Shown: positions 17,772 through 26,343 of the stretch, piece by piece
How the letters are laid out: each line of letters opens with the position of its first letter
How positions within the stretch are numbered: the stretch's first letter is position 1
Source of the DNA: Pedobacter riviphilus
GTDB lineage: Bacteria; Bacteroidota; Bacteroidia; Sphingobacteriales; Sphingobacteriaceae
Assembly (NCBI RefSeq): GCF_014692875.1
Contig: NZ_CP061171.1
Location: 3,596,001-3,660,000 of the forward strand
Reading direction: 5' to 3'
DNA: 64,000 nucleotides
Position numbers and translations under genes: made by a program
Notes under the pieces: generated by a model
What the model saw: the letters and a program-made list of their open reading frames with translations, nothing else
Databases searched by the model: none
Told to the model about the DNA's origin: nothing

Positions 17772-17924
17772 TTATTTCTTCTTTATAAAAGCTAGCACTG
17801 TAATCATCACCAGTCCCAATCCAGATGCAATCATGTAATTATTGGCATGGTCGAGATGATATATTTTAGCTATGGGGCCGGCTAAAAACAAGCCAATTCC
17901 CATTATCATGATCGCTTTTCTCAT
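17772..17924 (-). CDS. Small two-helix membrane protein (50 aa)
   Basis: A 50-codon ORF that starts with ATG 3 nt after the kup stop. It encodes MRKAIMIMGIGLFLAGPIAK, then IYHLDHANNY, then a second helix MIASGLGLVMITVLAFIKKK. The layout (Gly-rich helix, xKIxHLxxA loop, second helix, positive tail) resembles the short GldL-like or TM-hairpin proteins of Bacteroidota. It is followed directly by a terminator, which supports it as a real last gene of the kup transcript. A role beside the potassium transporter is only suggested by position. Too short for standard ORF cut-offs. Confidence 0.7.
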   Translation of the reverse strand: MRKAIMIMGIGLFLAGPIAKIYHLDHANNYMIASGLGLVMITVLAFIKKK

Positions 17925-17927
17925 CAA

Positions 17928-19886
17928 TTAAACTGGTAACCTGTTTAATTCAATATCATCTGGTGTAACGAAAATCAATGGAACTTTCTCTACATCAACA
18001 TAACTGCTATCCAAACCAAAACTCCGCTCTTCAGACAAACTTAATTTCTTAAGGATAAAATAGTAATCCATAATCTGTCTCTCGTAGAAACTCAACTTGG
18101 TAAATTTAGATAAATGTTTTTCTAAAAGAACAAACCTGAAATCGCCAGCAATTTTATGTTTGTTTAACGAGGTATACTGGCTCGTAATATCGATCTCTCC
18201 ATTTTTCACTAACTCTTCAACCACTTTACGGTACAATAAATTTACACGTTGTTCAATCCTGAAACCTAACCTAAAGTCGATCCTGATTAACTTGCCCGGA
18301 ATTAGGAATTCAACTTTATAATCTAAAGTATAGGGCTCATCCATTACATCAACGTGCACCAACCAGTACACATCAGCACGTTTTGGTTCCTTTTGAATAA
18401 TGGAATAGATAATCTTCGATTCGATCTCAGTTTTAAAGTTAGCACTCGTTAAATAAACCAGCTGAGAGGAGTATTTTGGAACAGATTCATCGCTGCTTAA
18501 TTCAGTTAAAATCTCATAATAATCTTCAATTTCGACATATTTAACAAAGCGGTTTTTGATTTTTCGGGCCACAAACCAACTCCACATCACTGTAAATAAC
18601 AAGGAACCGATTAATACCGTTACCCAACCACCATGTAAGAATTTGGTTAAATTACTGATCAAAAATGTACCCTCAATAATAACGTACGTAAAAAAGAATA
18701 AGGCTATTAAATATTTCGGGAAACGTTTACTTCTCAAATAAAAACTCACCAAAATAGTGGTCATTAACATGGCTATCGTAATAGATAAACCATAGGCTGC
18801 GTCCATTTTCTCTGCTTTTTGGAACAGCAAGACAATGCCACAGCAACCAATCCACAACATCCAGTTAATCGAAGGAACGTATAACTGGCCTTTAGAAACT
18901 GATGGGTAAACAATTTTAATTTTAGGCCAAAGGTTTAAGCGCACGGCCTCAGCAATTAAGGTAAAAGAGCCGCTAATTAAAGCCTGACTGGCAATTACTG
19001 CTGCCATTGTTGCCAGTATAACCATTGGAATCTGAAACTGATCAGGAACGATCTGGAAAAACGGATTCATCTTTGCCCCAGGAACGTAACTCCCGCTGTT
19101 CTGCAAAATCCAAACACCTTGCCCCAAATAGTTTAGAATAAGGGTGAGTTTCACAAAAATCCAACTGATCCTGATGTTATTTCTACCACAGTGCCCCAAG
19201 TCAGAATATAAAGCCTCTGCCCCTGTTGTACATAAAAAGACACCACCCAGAATTAAAAATGCTAATTTATTGGTAACCAGTAAATGAATAGCATAGTATG
19301 GATTAAATGCCTTTAGGATGCTGAAATCTTTTACAATAAAAGATACGCCTAAAACACCCAAAACAGCAAACCAAACAAACATTACCGGACCAAATAGTTT
19401 CCCTACCAAATTGGTTCCGAACTGCTGGATAACAAATAGGATAGTTAAAATGGTTAGTACAATTGGAATAACCGGTACCTCAAACTTATTGGTAAGCCCT
19501 TCAATTGCTGATGTTACGGTAATACTGGGCGTGATAATACCATCTGCAAGTAATGCACAGCCACCTACAACAGCTGGAACCACCAGCCACTTAGCCTTTT
19601 TGCGCACCAGGGAGAATAAGGAGAAAATACCACCCTCACCCTTATTATCGGCTCTTAGGGTAATAATAACATACTTAATGGTGGTTTGTAAGGTTAATGT
19701 CCAAATGATACAGGATAAAACGCCTAGAACATTTGTTGGGTTGATATCTTGCTTGCCCCCTAAAATTGTTGTAAAAATTGCATTTAAGGTATATAGGGGT
19801 GATGTACCAATATCACCGAACACAATTCCTAAACTGATTAGAACACCGCCGGCGGTTAACGCGTTGACATTTTTATGATTTGACAC
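17928..19886 (-). CDS. kup: Kup-family potassium transporter
   Basis: A 652-residue low-affinity K+/H+ symporter of the inner membrane. The hallmark GIVFGDIGTSPLYTLNAIF is at residues 19-37, followed by about 12 helices, the family segment GGCALLADGIITPSITVTSAIEG and a C-terminal cytosolic domain of about 190 residues. The length is normal. No ATG is available before the conserved start, so a GTG start at 19886 (MSNHKNVNAL) is used, 22 nt after a TACTTTTG box. The stop is followed by a small membrane protein gene and a terminator, which together form a two-gene unit. Confidence 0.95.
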   Translation of the reverse strand: MSNHKNVNALTAGGVLISLGIVFGDIGTSPLYTLNAIFTTILGGKQDINPTNVLGVLSCIIWTLTLQTTIKYVIITLRADNKGEGGIFSLFSLVRKKAKWLVVPAVVGGCALLADGIITPSITVTSAIEGLTNKFEVPVIPIVLTILTILFVIQQFGTNLVGKLFGPVMFVWFAVLGVLGVSFIVKDFSILKAFNPYYAIHLLVTNKLAFLILGGVFLCTTGAEALYSDLGHCGRNNIRISWIFVKLTLILNYLGQGVWILQNSGSYVPGAKMNPFFQIVPDQFQIPMVILATMAAVIASQALISGSFTLIAEAVRLNLWPKIKIVYPSVSKGQLYVPSINWMLWIGCCGIVLLFQKAEKMDAAYGLSITIAMLMTTILVSFYLRSKRFPKYLIALFFFTYVIIEGTFLISNLTKFLHGGWVTVLIGSLLFTVMWSWFVARKIKNRFVKYVEIEDYYEILTELSSDESVPKYSSQLVYLTSANFKTEIESKIIYSIIQKEPKRADVYWLVHVDVMDEPYTLDYKVEFLIPGKLIRIDFRLGFRIEQRVNLLYRKVVEELVKNGEIDITSQYTSLNKHKIAGDFRFVLLEKHLSKFTKLSFYERQIMDYYFILKKLSLSEERSFGLDSSYVDVEKVPLIFVTPDDIELNRLPV

Positions 19887-19908
19887 TTCGTTGATTATTT
19901 TAGTGCGG

Positions 19909-19916
19909 CAAAAGTA
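19909..19916 (-). promoter_or_regulatory. TACTTTTG -7 box for kup
   Basis: Minus strand TACTTTTG, 22 nt before the GTG start of kup. It supports this start choice. Confidence 0.5.
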
Positions 19917-20045
19917 AACTAACTATAACAATTTAACAACCAAATTATTGTGTATTTTCAACACTATGAAAATTAAATTTTATTGTTAAATTGTGTTAAA
20001 TTATGGGTTTTAAACAAAATGTTTAATTTCTTTGTTTTAAATTAA

Positions 20046-20053
20046 TACATTTG
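20046..20053 (+). promoter_or_regulatory. TACATTTG -7 box for the T9SS cargo gene
   Basis: Matches TAnnTTTG, 13 nt before the ATG at 20067. A TTTG at 20028-20031 lies at roughly -33 spacing. Confidence 0.5.
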
Positions 20054-20066
20054 CTATACCAATTTG

Positions 20067-20597
20067 ATGAAACTCTACACTAAGATAACGTTACTCACAA
20101 AACTCGCATGCACATTGTGCATCGTTTTGTTGTGCAATGTAAATTCTTGGTCGCAACAAACTGATAGCATTCACATCAGCTTAAAAAACAGAACAAAAAA
20201 AACAAGCCGAATTCCTGAAATTAAAGCCAATATTACACCTTACAAGCCGCTTTATATGACTGTAGGTGGTTCTGGAATATTCAATACTTACGGTACAGCC
20301 CCTAAAAATGCAACAGTTGTAGCGAAAGATAAATTGTTAAGCATTGTAAAAATATATCCTAATCCAGTAGAAGATCAGTTAAATATTATTTTATCTATAG
20401 GAAAAGATGGCACCCAAACTACGATCAAAATCATCGATTTATTGGGAAATGAAGTGGCGACACTTCTAAATGAACGCTTAAATGCAGGTGAACAGACCAA
20501 AAGTTTTGTCATTCCGAATAGAATTAACCCAGGCATTTACTTTTTAAGGGTTATTGCTGGTTCTGAAAGCCAGGTAAAACGGATCTCAGTTTTATAA
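20067..20597 (+). CDS. Small T9SS-exported protein with C-terminal sorting domain
   Basis: A 176-residue secreted protein. It has a signal peptide (hydrophobic LACTLCIVLLCNVNSWSQ, cleavage near residue 30), a short body of ~70 residues with no recognised domain, and a C-terminal type A sorting domain of ~80 residues. The domain shows KIYPNPVEDQLNI, then KIIDLLGNEVATLL, then PGIYFLRVIAG, the standard pattern for type IX secretion. The protein would be carried across the outer membrane and attached to the surface or released. It is remarkable for its very small passenger. The in-frame TTG at 20064 is less likely than the ATG at 20067. It has its own promoter and stands between kup (divergent) and the FAH gene. 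Confidence 0.85.
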   Translation: MKLYTKITLLTKLACTLCIVLLCNVNSWSQQTDSIHISLKNRTKKTSRIPEIKANITPYKPLYMTVGGSGIFNTYGTAPKNATVVAKDKLLSIVKIYPNPVEDQLNIILSIGKDGTQTTIKIIDLLGNEVATLLNERLNAGEQTKSFVIPNRINPGIYFLRVIAGSESQVKRISVL

Positions 20598-20672
20598 CAC
20601 CATTTTCTTTTCTATTTTTGATTGATGTGGATTTAATTCCCGTCTATTTTATCATATTTTATATTCTTAAAA

Positions 20673-21284
20673 ATGAAAATCATCGCCATTGGCAGAAACT
20701 ATGCCGAACATGCAAAAGAACTGAACAACCCAGTTCCAACCACACCAGTAATTTTTCTTAAACCTGATACAGCAGTTTTAAAAGATAATAAACCTTTTTA
20801 CCTACCTGATTTTTCTGATGATATTCACTACGAACTAGAGGTGGTGTTAAAAATTTGTAAAGAAGGAAAACACATTGCCGAAAAATTTGCAGCTAATTAT
20901 TATGATGAAATTGGATTAGGCATCGACTTTACAGCGCGCGATATACAGAGCAGGCACAAAGAAAAAGGATTACCCTGGGAGCTGGCCAAAGCATTCGACA
21001 ATTCTGCCCCCATTAGCGTTTTTCTTCCTAAAAGCGATTTTGAAGATCTTTACAATTTAAATTTCGAGTTAAAAATAAACGGCGAAAGCAGGCAGATTGG
21101 CCATACTAAAGATCTGTTATTCTCGTTCGAGAAGATAATCAGCTTTGTTTCCCAATATATTACTTTAAAAAAAGGCGATCTAATTTTTACCGGAACACCA
21201 CAGGGTGTCGGAAAAATAAATAAAGGCGATAAACTGGAAGCCTGGTTAGAAGGAAAGCAACTTTTAAATTTTGATGTAAAGTAA
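20673..21284 (+). CDS. Fumarylacetoacetate hydrolase family protein
   Basis: A 203-residue cytosolic enzyme of the FAH fold (acylpyruvate hydrolase/oxaloacetate decarboxylase group). The metal-binding acidic residues are visible in YELEVVLKICKEG and in the conserved block YDEIGLGIDFTARDIQ, followed by GLPWELAKAFDNSAPIS. The C-terminal LIFTGTPQGVGKINKGD is the family tail. Small FAH proteins cleave acylpyruvates or decarboxylate oxaloacetate; which one applies here is unknown. The ATG at 20673 is followed closely by an M23 peptidase gene (3 nt after the stop), probably in the same transcript. Confidence 0.9.
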   Translation: MKIIAIGRNYAEHAKELNNPVPTTPVIFLKPDTAVLKDNKPFYLPDFSDDIHYELEVVLKICKEGKHIAEKFAANYYDEIGLGIDFTARDIQSRHKEKGLPWELAKAFDNSAPISVFLPKSDFEDLYNLNFELKINGESRQIGHTKDLLFSFEKIISFVSQYITLKKGDLIFTGTPQGVGKINKGDKLEAWLEGKQLLNFDVK

Positions 21285-21287
21285 CGA

Positions 21288-23021
21288 ATGATTAAAAACC
21301 CGATCCACTCCAAGTTAAAATTTTCCATTTCAATTTACCTTTTATTTGCTTCAACCTTTGTTCAGGCACAACAGATTTTCAGCACGAATAAGTACCCGAT
21401 TACAGATTTCAGGCAGCCTTTAGATATTAGCCCCCCTGCCCTGGCAGGTTCTTTTGGAGAGATCAGAGGCAACCACTTCCATTCTGGAATTGATTTCAGG
21501 ACCAACCAACGCGAAGGTTATCCTGTTTATGCAGTTGCAGACGGATATATTTCGAGGTTAAGGGTTCAGAACAGTGGTTTTGGGCAGGCATTGTACATCA
21601 ATCATCCTAATGGTTTTACCACGGTTTACGGCCACTTACAGCGTTTCGCCCCAAAAATTGCCACAATTGTTAAAAATCTCGAATATGAAAAGAAGTCTTT
21701 TGAGATTGATGAATTTCCTGATGCCACATTAATTCCAGTACATAAAGGCGAAATTATTGCCTGGTCTGGTAACCGTGGCAGCTCTGGCGGTCCACATTTA
21801 CATTTCGAAATCAGAGATACCAAAACTGAAGAAACCATAAATCCACAGTTTTTCGGGATCATCATACCCGATAATATCCCCCCTGTTATTCATGGCTTGT
21901 ATGTATACCGCTTAAATGGCAAAACCTTTAATGAAAATATACCAAAACAGGCCATTAGCATTAGTGGAACAAATGGCAGTTATAAAACTACTGCACCTAT
22001 TAGCTTAACTGGTGAGGTTGGCTTCGGTATCGTGGTAACTGACAGACATAATGGTTTATCAGGCACCAATGGAGTATATTCCATTCAGTTAGAGGTAGAT
22101 GGCAAGAAAGTATATACTTCTGCTCTTGAACGTTTTGCCTTCGAAGACAGTAAAGCAATTAATTCGCATATCGATTACCCTGTCTACTTAAATACTAAAA
22201 GAAGTATCCAGAAAAGTTTTATTGAGCCTGGCAACCCATTAAAAATTTACAGTGGTTTAGTCAATAGCGGACGGATTAATTTCAACGACGGTGCCACACA
22301 TCAGCTTCGTTATATCGTTACCGATTCCAAAGGAAATTCAGCTGTATTACCTTTTACAGTAAATGCGGGTTTAGAACCCATAGCAAAAGCAAGCGTTCCT
22401 GCAGGGATAATTTATCCGTATAATAAAGTGAATGAATTTAATGCCGATGATATTAAGGTGGTTTTCCCACTCGGGACATTGTATAGTGATTTAAACTTCA
22501 CTTATAAAAAATTGCCTAAACCGGTTGGTAATGCCTGGTCGGCTGTACATCAGATTCACAATAAGTATACGCCACTGCATGTCGGTTTCGATATCTCAAT
22601 CAAAGCTGATAATCTGCCGGAGAACCTGAGGAGTAAAGCATTAATTGTAAATTCTAATGGTTCATCTCAAGGCGGTTTTTTCGAGAATGGGTATGTTAAA
22701 GCTACTCCAAAAAACTTTGGCAGCTTTTATATTGCCATTGATACCATTGCACCGAGGATAGTACCCGTAAATATCTCGGAAGGGAAAAATATGGCCGGTT
22801 TATCTAAAATATTTTTTAAGATCAGCGATAATCTATCCGGAATAAAAAGTTTTAATGGCTATATTGATGGCAAGTGGGCGTTGATGGAATTCGATGCTAA
22901 AACGGCAACGCTATGGCACAGTTTCGACGAAAGAACAGCTTCAGGGAAACATACACTTGAACTGGTTGTGGCAGACATGAAAGAAAATACACGGAAATAC
23001 ACGGTAACATTTTTTAAATAG
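21288..23021 (+). CDS. M23 family metallopeptidase
   Basis: A 577-residue exported zinc endopeptidase of the LytM/M23 family that likely cuts peptidoglycan cross-bridges in the periplasm. A signal peptide ends near FVQAQ (residue ~28). The catalytic core at about 50-195 shows GNHFHSGIDFRT (first His and Asp ligands) and GGPHLHFEIRD (HxH). The remaining ~380 residues are beta-rich, with Ig-like stretches (EVGFGIVVTDRHNGLSG, FFKISDNLSGIKSFNGYIDG), and have no recognised catalytic motif. It starts with the ATG at 21288, 3 nt after the FAH gene. The long C-terminal region probably positions the enzyme or binds a wall component. Confidence 0.9.
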   Translation: MIKNPIHSKLKFSISIYLLFASTFVQAQQIFSTNKYPITDFRQPLDISPPALAGSFGEIRGNHFHSGIDFRTNQREGYPVYAVADGYISRLRVQNSGFGQALYINHPNGFTTVYGHLQRFAPKIATIVKNLEYEKKSFEIDEFPDATLIPVHKGEIIAWSGNRGSSGGPHLHFEIRDTKTEETINPQFFGIIIPDNIPPVIHGLYVYRLNGKTFNENIPKQAISISGTNGSYKTTAPISLTGEVGFGIVVTDRHNGLSGTNGVYSIQLEVDGKKVYTSALERFAFEDSKAINSHIDYPVYLNTKRSIQKSFIEPGNPLKIYSGLVNSGRINFNDGATHQLRYIVTDSKGNSAVLPFTVNAGLEPIAKASVPAGIIYPYNKVNEFNADDIKVVFPLGTLYSDLNFTYKKLPKPVGNAWSAVHQIHNKYTPLHVGFDISIKADNLPENLRSKALIVNSNGSSQGGFFENGYVKATPKNFGSFYIAIDTIAPRIVPVNISEGKNMAGLSKIFFKISDNLSGIKSFNGYIDGKWALMEFDAKTATLWHSFDERTASGKHTLELVVADMKENTRKYTVTFFK

Positions 23022-23164
23022 ATACAAGATTTTGAGGATTGATGGATTTAAAGATCAAGTCGACATCAAAATCCATGTTTTAAACCAAAAAATGTCATCT
23101 TTTAACATATATCGAACACTATAACAGCTTAAACTGTTTAAATTGCACTGCGGTTAACAATAGC

Positions 23165-23197
23165 GATTAACCGATTTAAACCGTTAACCGATTAACC
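23165..23197. repeat. ATTAACC word block before bcp
   Basis: GATTAACCGATTTAAACCG (23165-23183) followed by TTAACCGATTAACC. It shares this motif with the blocks ending near 9819 and at 29530-29570, each just upstream of a plus-strand gene. Confidence 0.75.
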
Positions 23198-23204
23198 AAT
23201 AATT

Positions 23205-23669
23205 ATGGCAGAGTTAAAAGAAGGTGATCAGGCACCAGCAATTACATCAAAAGATCAAAATGGTATTGATGTTTCTTTAAGCGATTATAAAGGCAAAACA
23301 GTTGTGCTTTACTTTTATCCGAAAGACGATACTCCTGGCTGTACCGCCGAAGCTTGTGATTTCAGAGATAACTATCAAGGTTTACAGGCCAAGGGCATTG
23401 TAGTTTTAGGCGTTAGTGTTGATGATGAAAAATCGCACCAGAAATTTGTAACCAAACATAATTTGCCATTTACCTTACTGGCAGATACCGATCAGAAAAT
23501 TGTAAATGATTATGGTGTTTGGGCAGAGAAAAACATGTATGGCAAAAAATATATGGGTACAGTTCGCACAACTTTTATTATAGATGGCGATGGAAAAATC
23601 ATCCATATCATCAAAAAAGTTGACACAAAAAACTCAACACAACAAGTACTCAATTTAATCAATAACTAA
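23205..23669 (+). CDS. bcp: Thioredoxin-dependent thiol peroxidase (Bcp/PrxQ)
   Basis: A 154-residue cytosolic peroxiredoxin that reduces H2O2 and organic peroxides with thioredoxin. The peroxidatic Cys is in DTPGCTAEAC, with a second Cys five residues on that is typical of the PrxQ 2-Cys subgroup. The motif VVLYFYPKDD precedes it and VRTTFIIDGDGKIIHI follows. It is of normal length, with an ATG start at 23205. A word-repeat block (23165-23197) precedes it and a transketolase pair follows after 57 nt with its own promoter. Confidence 0.95.
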   Translation: MAELKEGDQAPAITSKDQNGIDVSLSDYKGKTVVLYFYPKDDTPGCTAEACDFRDNYQGLQAKGIVVLGVSVDDEKSHQKFVTKHNLPFTLLADTDQKIVNDYGVWAEKNMYGKKYMGTVRTTFIIDGDGKIIHIIKKVDTKNSTQQVLNLINN

Positions 23670-23692
23670 TTATGATATAGCGGGTAAAATAT

Positions 23693-23700
23693 TACCTTTG
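23693..23700 (+). promoter_or_regulatory. TACCTTTG -7 box for the transketolase genes
   Basis: Exact TAnnTTTG match, 26 nt before the ATG at 23727. Confidence 0.5.
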
Positions 23701-23726
23701 TTATATAACAACAACCTCTTATTTTA

Positions 23727-24572
23727 ATGAAACATACAATTAAAGAGCTAGAAGATATTGCCTCTCAAATCAGAAGAGATATCGTAAGAATGGTTCATGG
23801 ATGTCAGTCTGGCCACCCTGGTGCCTCACTTGGATGCGCAGATTTTTTTACTGCATTATACTTTGAAGTAATGAACTACAAAACCGACTTCACGATGGAA
23901 GGCGCTGGCGAAGATTTATTCTTCCTTTCGAACGGACATATTTCTCCTGTTTGGTACAGCACATTGGCTCATGCTGGTTTTTTCGATAAAAGTGAACTGG
24001 CAACTTTCCGTAAACTAGATTCCAGATTACAAGGTCACCCAACTACACATGAACATTTGCCTGGTATCCGCATCGCTTCAGGTTCATTAGGCCAAGGCTT
24101 ATCAGTTGCCATTGGTGCTGCATTAGCTAAAAGGCTAAATGGCGATAAATCTACCATTTTTGCCTTATTGGGTGATGGAGAATTACAGGAAGGACAAAAC
24201 TGGGAAGCAGCTATGTTCGCCCCATTTAATAAAGTTGATCATTTAATCGCATCGGTTGATTACAACGGACAGCAAATTGATGGTCCCACAAGTAAAGTTC
24301 TTGCCCTAGATGATTTACAAGCTAAATTCGAAGCTTTCGGATGGCATGTAATTAATACAGACGGTAATGATATGCAAGCTATAGTGGAAGGTTTACATTA
24401 TGCTAAAACCTTAACCGGAAAAGGCAAGCCGATTTTGAATTTAATGAGCACGCAGATGGGTGCTGGTGTAGATTATATGATGGGTACGCACAAATGGCAT
24501 GGTACAGCGCCAAATGATGAGCAATTAGCAGCAGCATTAGCGCAATTACCAGAAACTTTAGGGGACTATTAG
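23727..24572 (+). CDS. Transketolase, N-terminal subunit
   Basis: The TPP-binding half of a split transketolase (281 residues), which transfers two-carbon units in the pentose phosphate pathway. The TPP motif is GDGELQEGQNWEA, with the substrate/cofactor block HGCQSGHPGASLGCADFFTAL near the N-terminus. Split transketolases are normal in many Bacteroidota, so this is not a broken gene. The C-terminal half is the gene at 24700, separated by 127 nt that contain one copy of a hairpin repeat element. It has its own TACCTTTG promoter box. Confidence 0.94.
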   Translation: MKHTIKELEDIASQIRRDIVRMVHGCQSGHPGASLGCADFFTALYFEVMNYKTDFTMEGAGEDLFFLSNGHISPVWYSTLAHAGFFDKSELATFRKLDSRLQGHPTTHEHLPGIRIASGSLGQGLSVAIGAALAKRLNGDKSTIFALLGDGELQEGQNWEAAMFAPFNKVDHLIASVDYNGQQIDGPTSKVLALDDLQAKFEAFGWHVINTDGNDMQAIVEGLHYAKTLTGKGKPILNLMSTQMGAGVDYMMGTHKWHGTAPNDEQLAAALAQLPETLGDY

Positions 24573-24648
24573 CCCTTCTCCCCTAAAAGGGGGAGTAAAT
24601 AACTTTTAATTTTAACTACAAATAGAGCCCCTTTAGGGCTTTGGGGTA
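24569..24648 (+). repeat. Paired CCCCT-hairpin element, copy 2
   Basis: CTCCCCTAAAAGGGGGAG (24579-24596) forms the left hairpin. An AT-rich spacer follows, then AGCCCCTTTAGGGCTTTGGG at 24626-24645, identical over 20 nt to copy 1. It lies between the two transketolase genes, beginning at the N-subunit stop codon. Confidence 0.8.
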
Positions 24649-24699
24649 TGAAAACCTGCGAAGCAATTTTGAACGCAGCTAATTAAAAATATAAAAAAC

Positions 24700-25656
24700 G
24701 TGAAAAAATATACATATACAGAAAAAAAAGATACACGTTCGGGTTTTGGTGCTGGCCTGCATGAGGCTGGAAAGAAAAACGAAAATGTGGTTGCCTTATG
24801 TGCCGATTTAGTTGGATCGCTTAAAATGGATGCTTTTATTAAAGATTTTCCTGAGCGTTTTACACAAGTTGGTATTGCCGAAGCAAACATGATCGGTATT
24901 GCAGCAGGTATGACCATAGGTGGTAAAATTCCTTTTACAGGTACTTTTGCCAACTTCTCTACTGGCCGTGTTTACGATCAAATCCGTCAATCAGTAGCTT
25001 ATTCTAACAAAAACGTTAAAATCTGTGCATCACATGCTGGTTTAACCTTAGGCGAAGATGGTGCAACACACCAGATCTTAGAAGATATCGGTTTAATGAA
25101 AATGTTGCCAGGAATGGTAGTAATCAATCCTTGCGATTACAATCAAACCAAAGCAGCAACAATGGCCATTGCAGAATATGAAGGTCCGGTTTATTTACGT
25201 TTTGGTCGCCCGGTAATCCCTGTTTTTACAGATCCGGATCAAAAATTTGAGATCGGTAAAGCATGGATGGTTAACGAAGGAACAGATGTGACTATTATTG
25301 CTACAGGCCATATGGTTTGGAAAGCGATTGAGGCTGGTGAAAAATTAGCTGAATTGGGTATTGACGCTGAAATTATTAATATCCACACCATTAAACCTTT
25401 GGATGACGAAGCCATCTTAAAATCAGTTAAGAAAACAGGCTGTGTGGTTACCTGCGAAGAGCACAATAAATTTGGTGGCCTAGGCGAAAGTGTAGCACGT
25501 TTGTTAACTACTGAATTGCCAACTCCACAAGAGTTTGTAGCCACTAACGATACTTTTGGCGAAAGCGGAACACCAGATCAGTTAATGTCTAAATATGGCT
25601 TAGATGCTGTAAACATTGTTGAAGCTGTTCAAAAAGTAATTGGCAGGAAAAAATAG
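24700..25656 (+). CDS. Transketolase, C-terminal subunit
   Basis: The pyrimidine-binding and C-terminal half (318 residues) of the split transketolase. The block RFTQVGIAEANMIGIAAGMT carries the catalytic Glu that activates TPP, and the C-terminal domain LGIDAEIINIHTIKPLDDEA follows. The GTG at 24700 is used as the start because no ATG is in frame upstream before a stop, and MKKYTYTEKKDTRSGFGAGL fits the family start. Together with 23727-24572 it makes one enzyme. Its stop lies inside the left arm of a long hairpin (25655-25740). Confidence 0.94.
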   Translation: MKKYTYTEKKDTRSGFGAGLHEAGKKNENVVALCADLVGSLKMDAFIKDFPERFTQVGIAEANMIGIAAGMTIGGKIPFTGTFANFSTGRVYDQIRQSVAYSNKNVKICASHAGLTLGEDGATHQILEDIGLMKMLPGMVVINPCDYNQTKAATMAIAEYEGPVYLRFGRPVIPVFTDPDQKFEIGKAWMVNEGTDVTIIATGHMVWKAIEAGEKLAELGIDAEIINIHTIKPLDDEAILKSVKKTGCVVTCEEHNKFGGLGESVARLLTTELPTPQEFVATNDTFGESGTPDQLMSKYGLDAVNIVEAVQKVIGRKK

Positions 25657-25740
25657 ATTTGAGATAAAGATATGAGAATTGAGATATGAGATCGAATCTC
25701 ATATCCAATTCTCATATCTCAATTCTCACATCTCAAATCT
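25655..25740. repeat. Long inverted word-repeat hairpin before the sigma factor gene
   Basis: AGATTTGAGAT (25655-25665) pairs with 25730-25740, and the 19-nt arm TGAGAATTGAGATATGAGA (25673-25691) pairs perfectly with 25710-25728. The word TATGAGA is repeated. The left end overlaps the transketolase stop and the right end is 9 nt from the next ATG. Confidence 0.9.
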
Positions 25741-25749
25741 AGAGATAGA

Positions 25750-26310
25750 ATGAAACAAGTTGAAGATTCAGAAATTCTTACCATGTTTGCTGTCGAGCGC
25801 ACGCGTAATGAAGCCTTTAACCTGTTGTTAAAAAAATACCAGCAAAAAATATACTGGCACATTAGGAGATTGGTGCTAAACCACGATGACTGCGATGACC
25901 TTTTGCAGGAAGTATTTGTTAAAGTTTGGAAAAACCTCGATAAATTCAGAAGTGATTCACAATTGTATACCTGGATATACCGCATCGCTACAAACGAATC
26001 GATTACTTTTTTAAACAAGCAAAAACAAAAAAACAATACTCCTTTAGATGAAGTTTCATCTGAACTGGCCGACAATCTGGTGGCATCATCTTATTTTAAC
26101 GGCGATAAGCTTGAGCTTAAACTGCAAAAAGCAATCCTTACCCTACCCGAAAAACAACGGATTATCTTCAATATGAAATATTTTGATGATATGAAATATG
26201 AAGAGATTTCGGAAGTTTTAGGAACCTCGGTAGGCGCGCTAAAGGCATCGTTTCACATTGCCGCAAAAAAAATTGAAGCTTTTATTACAAATGATGAAAT
26301 AGACTATTAA
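25750..26310 (+). CDS. ECF-type RNA polymerase sigma factor
   Basis: A 186-residue sigma-70 family regulator. Region 2 is clear in DDLLQEVFVKVWKNLDKFRSD followed by LYTWIYRIATNESI (core binding and -10 recognition). Region 4 is the helix-turn-helix LPEKQRIIFNMKYFDDMKYEEISEVLG...GALKASFHIAAKKI (-35 recognition). It is the first of three co-directional genes (sigma, single-TM protein at 26344, secreted protein at 27004) with gaps of 33 and 3 nt. This is a standard sigma/anti-sigma layout. The signal it responds to is not evident. A long hairpin lies immediately upstream. Confidence 0.92.
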   Translation: MKQVEDSEILTMFAVERTRNEAFNLLLKKYQQKIYWHIRRLVLNHDDCDDLLQEVFVKVWKNLDKFRSDSQLYTWIYRIATNESITFLNKQKQKNNTPLDEVSSELADNLVASSYFNGDKLELKLQKAILTLPEKQRIIFNMKYFDDMKYEEISEVLGTSVGALKASFHIAAKKIEAFITNDEIDY

Positions 26311-26343
26311 ACCTTTTCACTTTAATTGTATCATATATCTGTG

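Noticed and set aside
23727..25656. Transketolase interrupted by a repeat element insertion
   Set aside because: Split transketolase is normal in Bacteroidota and both halves have proper starts and full domains. The hairpin element merely occupies the gap.
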